A DNA stretch of 48,242 nt from Bacteroides sp. 519 (GTDB taxonomy: Bacteria; Bacteroidota; Bacteroidia; Bacteroidales; Bacteroidaceae), in the NCBI RefSeq assembly GCF_010500955.1, contig NZ_QVMJ01000035.1, positions 1-48,242 on the forward strand, read 5' to 3'. Both the position numbers and the translations under genes were made by a program. The notes beneath the pieces are model-generated. The model searched no databases. It was not told the DNA's origin and saw only the letters and a program-made list of their open reading frames with translations. Of this stretch, positions 43,047 to 48,242 are shown piece after piece (the first letter of the stretch is position 1; each line of letters opens with the position of its first letter).

Positions 43047-44321
43047 ATGAAAGTACTTCTTTTAGGTTCCGGAGGCCGCGAGCACGCCCTTGCCTGGAAA
43101 ATGGCCCAAAGCCCTAAACTGGAAAAGCTGTACATTGCCCCGGGCAATGCAGGAACCTCTGCCGTAGGCGAGAACATAAACATTAAAGTTACCGATTTCG
43201 AAGCAATCAAAACATTTGCCCTCGAAAGAAACATAGACATGATAGTTGTAGGACCCGAAGACCCATTGGTAGAAGGTATCTACGATTTCTTTCAGGAAGA
43301 TATTGCCACTCGCGATATTGCCATAATCGGCCCAACAAAACAAGCAGCACAGCTCGAAGGCAGCAAAGAATTTGCCAAAGAGTTTATGCAGCGCCATAAT
43401 ATCCCAACAGCCCGCTATAAAAGCGTAACCAAAGAAACGTTGGAAGAAGGGTTGGCATTCCTCGAAACCCTACCCGCACCCTATGTATTAAAAGCCGACG
43501 GACTGTGTGCAGGCAAAGGAGTATTGATACTCCCAACACTGGAAGACGCTAAATTTGAACTCAACGCCATGCTTAGCGGAATGTTTGGAGATGCCAGCGC
43601 AACCGTAGTAATTGAGGAATTCCTTAGCGGCATTGAATGTTCCGTATTTGTACTAACCGATGGCGAACACTATAAAGTACTACCCGTTGCCAAAGACTAT
43701 AAACGTATTGGCGAAGGCGATACCGGATTAAATACCGGAGGTATGGGAAGCGTAACCCCCGTTCCGTTTGCCGATGAGGTATACATGGAAAAAGTACGTA
43801 CCCGCATTATTGAACCAACCATCAACGGATTGATTGAAGAAGAAATCCTCTACAAAGGATTTATCTTCTTGGGCCTTATTAAAGTAAATGGCGAACCAAT
43901 GGTTATTGAATATAACGTTCGTATGGGCGACCCCGAAACAGAAAGCGTTATGCTACGAACCAAAGGCGATCTGGTTGAATTACTACAGGCCGTGCATACA
44001 GGCGAACTCGATACCATGACCTTTGAAGAAGACACACGCTCTGCCGCCAGTGTTATTCTTGTAAGCGGAGGCTATCCCGAAGCATACGACAAAGGATTCC
44101 CAATTACCGGACTGGACAAAGCCGCACAAACAGACAGCATCATCTTCCATGCCGGAACAGCTATGAAAGATGGCAAAGTAGTTACTGCCGGAGGTCGTGT
44201 AATTGCCATAAGCTCTTATGGAAACAATCGCGAAGAGGCTTTGGCCAAGTGTTACAAAGTAGCACAGATGATTGAATTTGAAAAGAAATACTATAGAACC
44301 GATATCGGATTCGACCTTTAA
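43047..44321 (+). CDS. purD: Phosphoribosylamine--glycine ligase
   Basis: 424 residues, full length. N domain MKVLLLGSGGREHALAWKMA (1-about 100), ATP-grasp domain (about 105-325) with LKADGLCAGKGVLI and IEYNVRMGDPETESVM, and a C-terminal domain ending ALAKCYKVAQMIEF. It joins glycine to phosphoribosylamine in the second step of purine synthesis. It heads a plus-strand group with the membrane protein, YqaA-like protein and mnmD, separated from the first of these by a heptamer hairpin. Confidence 0.97.
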   Translation: MKVLLLGSGGREHALAWKMAQSPKLEKLYIAPGNAGTSAVGENINIKVTDFEAIKTFALERNIDMIVVGPEDPLVEGIYDFFQEDIATRDIAIIGPTKQAAQLEGSKEFAKEFMQRHNIPTARYKSVTKETLEEGLAFLETLPAPYVLKADGLCAGKGVLILPTLEDAKFELNAMLSGMFGDASATVVIEEFLSGIECSVFVLTDGEHYKVLPVAKDYKRIGEGDTGLNTGGMGSVTPVPFADEVYMEKVRTRIIEPTINGLIEEEILYKGFIFLGLIKVNGEPMVIEYNVRMGDPETESVMLRTKGDLVELLQAVHTGELDTMTFEEDTRSAASVILVSGGYPEAYDKGFPITGLDKAAQTDSIIFHAGTAMKDGKVVTAGGRVIAISSYGNNREEALAKCYKVAQMIEFEKKYYRTDIGFDL

Positions 44322-44323
44322 AT

Positions 44324-44398
44324 TAGTTACGAGTTATAAGTTACGAGTTACAAGTTTACTACTTTACTCGTAACTTGTAACTCGTAACTCGTAACTAA
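44324..44398. repeat. GTTACGA heptamer hairpin between purD and the membrane protein gene
   Basis: Left arm 44324-44355 (AGTTACG/AGTTATA/AGTTACA units) and right arm 44366-44398 pair around a short T/AC-rich loop. It begins two bases after the purD stop and ends six bases before the next ATG. The loop lacks GATGCCGCATGG. Confidence 0.85.
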
Positions 44399-44403
44399 AA
44401 ACT

Positions 44404-45396
44404 ATGACCCGTTTGCAACATATCATCACAACCGGAAGATACACACTTCCGGTTGCTATATTCCTAACATTGCTCTGTTGGATAGGGGTGTATCTGTACT
44501 TTCCCGATCTGGAGGTAGCAGAGAACACTTCACACCCCCTGTTACAATCTCTACAGAATACGATCGCCAACTGGGCCAGCCGGGTGTTAAGTTTGGTATG
44601 TTGTTTCCTGATTGGTTTCTTCCTGATTCACCTCAATAACGATTATGCTATTATCCGACGGCGGGCCTCGGTACAAACCTCTATCTTCCTGTTATGTGTT
44701 TCTGCCTGCCCCTTGTTGCATATATTCTATATCACAGACATTGCTGCAATTCTGTTACTGTTCAGCATAAATAACCTGTTTAAATGCTATCAGCAACAGC
44801 ATCCTATGGGATATGTTTTTAATGCTTTTGTATTTCTGGGATTCGCTAGCCTGCTGTTTCCACATTGCTTGTGGTTTGCCCCTATATTTCTGATAGGTAC
44901 CGGAATGATTACTCCAATGACCTTCCGCAACCTGATAGCTGCCATATTAGGATGCAGCCTTCCTTATTTCTTTTTGTGGGGATATGCCTATTGGATAGAA
45001 AACATGGAAGTGTTCTATCAACTGTTTAACGAACTGATTGCTTTCCCTAAATTCAGTGTCGATAATCTGAGCATAACCCAATGGGTAGTATATGCTTATT
45101 TCTTTGTTATTTATGTAGTTAGTGCTGTTTATTGCTTCACCAATAAAAACAAAGATAAAATACGTACCCGTGCTTATCTGCGATTTATTATTCTATTTCT
45201 ATTAAGCTTCTTCGTATATATGATTTTGCAGCCGGTTCACTCCATTAGTATATTTCTGCTGTTACTTACCGGACTAAGTATTCTTTCTGCTCACTTCTTT
45301 GTTCTTACAAACAATAAGGCCTCTAATTGGTTCTTTATAGGAGCACTGGTTGGTTTAGTGCTTCTATTTACATTCAATATATGGATGCTTTTATAA
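44404..45396 (+). CDS. Integral membrane protein of unknown function
   Basis: 330 residues, about eight to nine hydrophobic helices. Recognisable stretches: TLPVAIFLTLLCWIGVYLYF near the N-terminus, VLSLVCCFLIGFFLIHL, IAAILGCSLPYFFLWGYAYW in the middle and WFFIGALVGLVLLFTFNIWM at the end. No catalytic motif, signal peptide or known family could be identified with confidence. Its C-terminus overlaps the start of the YqaA-like gene by 16 bases, so the two are probably co-translated. Position after purD may be incidental. Confidence 0.8.
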   Translation: MTRLQHIITTGRYTLPVAIFLTLLCWIGVYLYFPDLEVAENTSHPLLQSLQNTIANWASRVLSLVCCFLIGFFLIHLNNDYAIIRRRASVQTSIFLLCVSACPLLHIFYITDIAAILLLFSINNLFKCYQQQHPMGYVFNAFVFLGFASLLFPHCLWFAPIFLIGTGMITPMTFRNLIAAILGCSLPYFFLWGYAYWIENMEVFYQLFNELIAFPKFSVDNLSITQWVVYAYFFVIYVVSAVYCFTNKNKDKIRTRAYLRFIILFLLSFFVYMILQPVHSISIFLLLLTGLSILSAHFFVLTNNKASNWFFIGALVGLVLLFTFNIWMLL

Positions 45397-45851
45397 ACTT
45401 CCTTATTCAGTGGGGGTATGTGGGTATGTTCCTGGCAGCCTTGTTGGCCGGAACAATTATACCCTTCAGCTCCGAAGCTGTATTGTTTGCATTGGTACAT
45501 CCCTCTACCGGGCTCGATCCTTTTGGTTGTGTACTGGCTGCTACAGCCGGAAACCTGCTGGGAAGTTTAACATGTTATTGGCTGGGACATCTTGGAAAGA
45601 TGGAATGGCTTATAAAGTATTTCCACATGAGCGAAGAGAAGATAGAATCCATGAAGAAATACCTGCACCATAAGAGTGCATTCATGGCCTTTTTTACTTT
45701 TATACCAGTTGTTGGAAGCATTATTGCTGTAGCATTGGGCTTTTTACGCAGCAACTTGAAAATAGTAACTATATGTATGCTTATCGGTAAATTCCTCAGG
45801 TATGTAGTTGTGATACTGGCTGCCCGTGGTATATTTACCTTTTTTGCCTGA
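45381..45851 (+). CDS. YqaA/DedA-family membrane protein
   Basis: 156 residues from the ATG at 45381 (MDAFINFLIQWGYVGMFLAA). It has the SNARE-associated/DedA-like core: a re-entrant N-terminal stretch (LAGTIIPFSSEAVLFALV), the GN-containing helix (ATAGNLLGSLTCYWLGHLGK) and FMAFFTFIPVVGSIIAVALG with later helices. DedA relatives handle lipid scrambling or ion-linked transport; YqaA itself is uncharacterised. A longer start at 45327 would lie deeper inside the previous gene and is not supported. mnmD begins 3 bases after its stop. Confidence 0.85.
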   Translation: MDAFINFLIQWGYVGMFLAALLAGTIIPFSSEAVLFALVHPSTGLDPFGCVLAATAGNLLGSLTCYWLGHLGKMEWLIKYFHMSEEKIESMKKYLHHKSAFMAFFTFIPVVGSIIAVALGFLRSNLKIVTICMLIGKFLRYVVVILAARGIFTFFA

Positions 45852-45854
45852 CAA

Positions 45855-46505
45855 ATGAAAAGAATTATCGAACAAACAGCCGACGGAAGTTCTACCTTGT
45901 ACATCCCCGAAATGGACGAACATTACCATAGTGTTAAAGGTGCCGCAACCGAATCGCAACACGTATTTATCAACATGGGGATGAAAGCCCATAGCCCTCA
46001 GGATATTCTGAATATATTTGAAGTTGGGTTCGGAACAGGTTTAAACGCTTGGCTAACATTGAAAGAAACAATCACTTCTAAACAAAAGGTATATTACACG
46101 GGTATTGAACTCTATCCGTTATCCAAAGAAACAATAGATGCTTTGCATTATACCGATGATCCGCTTTTCGGCGAATTACATAATGCCCCATGGAATAGTG
46201 ATACAGAAATAACACCGGAGTTTATTCTGAATAAAGTAAATATGGACCTGGCATCCTACAAATTTAATCAAAGCAACAGGCCGGATATTGTTTACTTCGA
46301 TGCCTTCGCCCCCGAGAAGCAACCGGAAATGTGGACACAGGAGATATTCGATTCCCTATATCAAGCAATGAACGAAGGAGGAATTCTTACAACATATTGC
46401 GCAAAAGGTGTTATCAGACGAATGTTGCAGCAATCCGGCTTTGTAGTCGAACGTCTTCCGGGACCACCGCAGGGGAAAAGGGAGATTTTAAGAGGTAATA
46501 AGTAG
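45855..46505 (+). CDS. mnmD: tRNA 5-aminomethyl-2-thiouridine methyltransferase (standalone MnmD)
   Basis: 216 residues. Methyltransferase half of MnmC without the FAD oxidase half: SAM motif FEVGFGTGLNAWLTL, catalytic segment DIVYFDAFAPEKQPEMWT, and the ending YCAKGVIRRMLQQSGFVVER, LPGPPQGKREI. It adds the final methyl group of mnm5s2U at the tRNA wobble position. It starts 3 bases after the YqaA-like stop. Its TAG stop (46503-46505) already belongs to the heptamer hairpin downstream. Confidence 0.92.
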   Translation: MKRIIEQTADGSSTLYIPEMDEHYHSVKGAATESQHVFINMGMKAHSPQDILNIFEVGFGTGLNAWLTLKETITSKQKVYYTGIELYPLSKETIDALHYTDDPLFGELHNAPWNSDTEITPEFILNKVNMDLASYKFNQSNRPDIVYFDAFAPEKQPEMWTQEIFDSLYQAMNEGGILTTYCAKGVIRRMLQQSGFVVERLPGPPQGKREILRGNK

Positions 46506-46633
46506 TGAGTTATGAGTTGTGAGTAGTGAGTAATGAGTTGTGAGTAGTGAGTTATGAGTTATGAGTTATGAGTAGTGAGTTTCCATGCGGCATCGAAACT
46601 CATAACTCAAAACTCATTACTCACTACTCATTA
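46500..46633. repeat. Long heptamer hairpin with CCATGCGGCATC loop between convergent genes
   Basis: Left arm 46500-46580 of GAGTAGT, GAGTTAT, GAGTTGT and GAGTAAT heptamers, loop CCATGCGGCATC at 46583-46594, right arm to 46633. The loop is inverted relative to the hairpin at 4215-4314, although the arms have the same orientation. The mnmD stop (plus) and the pepP stop TAA (46631-46633, minus) are inside the element. Confidence 0.88.
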
Positions 46634-48004
46634 CCGAAGCTCCTCCACCTCTTCCGGTGTAAGTGGTATTTTCTTGCCTAGCCTGCGGCTTCCTTCTTCT
46701 GTTATCAGATAATCTTCTTCGTTTCGTATACCGCCAAAGTTCTTATACGATTCCAGGGCGTTGTAGTTAATGAAGTCCGTAAACTTGTTTTGTCCTTTCC
46801 ACAGATCAATAAGTTCAGGGATAAAATATACTCCGGGTTCTATGGTAAGTACAAATCCCGGTTCAAGTGTGCGGGCTAAGCGGAGAGATTTGCGTCCAAA
46901 CATTGTGCTCTTAGGCTGACCATCGTATCCTACCCATACTTCTCCAAGGTTTTCCATATCATGCACATCAAGCCCCATCATGTGACCTAATCCGTGCGGA
47001 TAGAATAAGGCATAAGCACCTTCCTCGACTGCGGCATGCGAATCGCCTTTCATTAAGCCCAGACTTTTTAGTTCTTCAACCATAACCCAAGCCGAGAATT
47101 CATAAACTTCTTTGAAAGTAATTCCGGGACGAAGCATTCTTACTGCTTCCCTGTGCATCCTGTTTTGTATTTCATAAATTTCCCGCTGGCGGGTAGTAAA
47201 AGTTTTATCAGCAGGAAGCGTCGACGACATATCACCGGCGTACCCCATTTCGGTTTCTGCACCAGCATCAATAAGGAACAAATCTCCTGATTTTACTTTA
47301 TTACCATGATAATGGTTATGAAGTGTTTGCCCGTTAATAGTGGCTATAGTAGGGAAAGACAGATTACCACCTGCACCCAGTGCAACACTTTCTATTATTG
47401 CGGCTATTTCATACTCCATCATTCCCGGGCGAAGTGCTTTAATTGCAGCAATATGCATATCAGCGGTAATATTGCATGCTTTCTCTATTTCTACAATTTC
47501 TTCGGCTGTTTTGTAGTTACGTTGGTTTACAACTGCTTTAATAAATGGAATAGAGCCTTCTTGTTTGCCTATCGGCAGATTCAACCATTCCATCAATTTA
47601 ATTCTGTGCTCCGAACGGTAAGGAGGCAGAAAATGAATGGTTTGTCCTTTCTGCTGGGCTTTAGTGAGGTAATTAGCAAGATCGGCCGATGGCATATTGA
47701 GGGATATTCCTACCCGTTCGCTCTTTTCTTTCAGCGTAGGTTGAGTACCCATCCATACAATGGCATCAATTGTTAACTCATCACCAAAGATAATTTCTTT
47801 GTCTTCATCAATATCAATGATAGCAGAAAGGCCGGCAAATGATAAACCGAAATAATAAAGAAAAGTAGAGTCTTGTCGGTAACGGAAGGTATTGTCTTCG
47901 TAGTTTAAACCTGTTTCATCGTTTCCCAGAAATAGAAGTATACCGGAGCCGACTGCTTTTTTCAGTGCGGCCCGGCGTTGCATATATGTCTCTTTTGCAA
48001 ACAT
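46631..48004 (-). CDS. pepP: Xaa-Pro aminopeptidase, AMP_N plus M24 type
   Basis: 457 residues, the E. coli PepP layout: AMP_N domain (about 5-135, MQRRAALKKAVGSGILLFLG) and M24 catalytic domain (about 170-440). Metal ligands: LIDAGAETEMGYAGDMSSTL (two Asp), His in GLGHMMGLDVHD, Glu in TIEPGVYF and Glu in RNEEDYLI. It removes an N-terminal residue before proline in the cytoplasm. It is distinct from the larger enzyme at 1933-3714, which has an extra N-terminal domain and an M24_C tail. The stop codon TAA lies in the heptamer hairpin. Confidence 0.95.
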   Translation of the reverse strand: MFAKETYMQRRAALKKAVGSGILLFLGNDETGLNYEDNTFRYRQDSTFLYYFGLSFAGLSAIIDIDEDKEIIFGDELTIDAIVWMGTQPTLKEKSERVGISLNMPSADLANYLTKAQQKGQTIHFLPPYRSEHRIKLMEWLNLPIGKQEGSIPFIKAVVNQRNYKTAEEIVEIEKACNITADMHIAAIKALRPGMMEYEIAAIIESVALGAGGNLSFPTIATINGQTLHNHYHGNKVKSGDLFLIDAGAETEMGYAGDMSSTLPADKTFTTRQREIYEIQNRMHREAVRMLRPGITFKEVYEFSAWVMVEELKSLGLMKGDSHAAVEEGAYALFYPHGLGHMMGLDVHDMENLGEVWVGYDGQPKSTMFGRKSLRLARTLEPGFVLTIEPGVYFIPELIDLWKGQNKFTDFINYNALESYKNFGGIRNEEDYLITEEGSRRLGKKIPLTPEEVEELR

Positions 48005-48190
48005 AATTACTGTATTTAAAGTTAATACAGCAAACTTAAATAAAAATATTCGATTTATATATCTCTTGAATTAAAAACATTCTGTGGTGAATTGTGTTTA
48101 GCCTGCATTATTCATACTTTATCAATTTGGTTCAAATCAGATAGGAATTGAATAAAAACACGGAGACACAGAAACACGGAGCTTATCGAA

Positions 48191-48207
48191 AATGCCCGTA
48201 GGGCATT
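48191..48207. repeat. Small perfect hairpin near the right edge
   Basis: AATGCCC-GTA-GGGCATT, a 7-bp stem with a 3-base loop, after short repeats of ACACGGAG/ACACAGAA (about 48155-48180). Same 3-base-loop design as at 37508-37587 and 42711. Nothing else is seen between 48005 and 48242. Confidence 0.6.
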
Positions 48208-48242
48208 CATATCAATAGAATAATAATAAGTTTTAATCTTCA

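Overview
The window looks like chromosomal DNA of a Bacteroidales bacterium (Bacteroidota); the genus is not certain. The signs are two SusC/SusD pairs behind a FecR-type anti-sigma factor, DUF5686, DUF4369 and DUF6377-type proteins, a CbpA/CbpM pair, a single-chain NfnAB-like oxidoreductase, AT-rich intergenic DNA, and many -7 elements of the Bacteroidota type TAnnTTTG. No rRNA, tRNA, transposase, integrase or prophage gene was seen.

Layout. 1-996 has no convincing gene; it holds an outward promoter, two short-period repeat arrays and two long hairpins. 997-9291: a TlpA-like lipoprotein, aminopeptidase P with gamma-carbonic anhydrase, kdtA and gltX on the minus strand, and a PgpH-type c-di-AMP phosphodiesterase. 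9384-20737: FecR, SusC1 (with a signalling STN domain), SusD1, SusC2, SusD2, an outer-membrane uptake locus with no degradative enzyme and no adjacent sigma factor. 20826-25009: gapA, mscL, a YegP-like protein, a repeat-rich gap, guaA. 25103-31664: fused NfnAB, a secreted lipase-like lipoprotein divergent from a DUF6377 membrane regulator, then cbpA-cbpM. 31683-36992 (minus): DUF5686 barrel, DUF2461, HIT, greA with a possible attenuator, and a DUF4369/thioredoxin-like lipoprotein. 36993-37829: second large repeat-rich gap. 37865-46505 (plus): cysE, a four-helix-bundle gene embedded in repeats, an rlmL-like methyltransferase, dipeptidyl peptidase IV, a nested foldback element, purD, a membrane protein, a YqaA/DedA protein and mnmD. 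46631-48004 (minus): a second aminopeptidase P.

Most genes are housekeeping. The unusual content lies between them. Four intergenic loci carry five short cores with palindromic ends at a 21-23 bp period, each beside a long imperfect hairpin; three of them also carry a dispersed T-rich element whose minus strand reads as a short ORF with pentamer repeats. Read on the minus strand the order is always coding stretch, hairpin, array. A second family consists of hairpins whose arms are tandem heptamers (or about 8-10-mers). They start at the stop codons of neighbouring genes, often share the loop GATGCCGCATGG in either orientation, and add spurious N-terminal extensions to several genes if the first in-frame ATG is used. 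Starts below were chosen after removing those extensions.

Functionally, Aminopeptidase P (two copies) and dipeptidyl peptidase IV point to use of proline-rich peptides. KdtA and gltX lie in tandem; guaA and purD supply purines; cysE supplies cysteine; PgpH points to c-di-AMP signalling. All names come from reading motifs by eye, without database searches.
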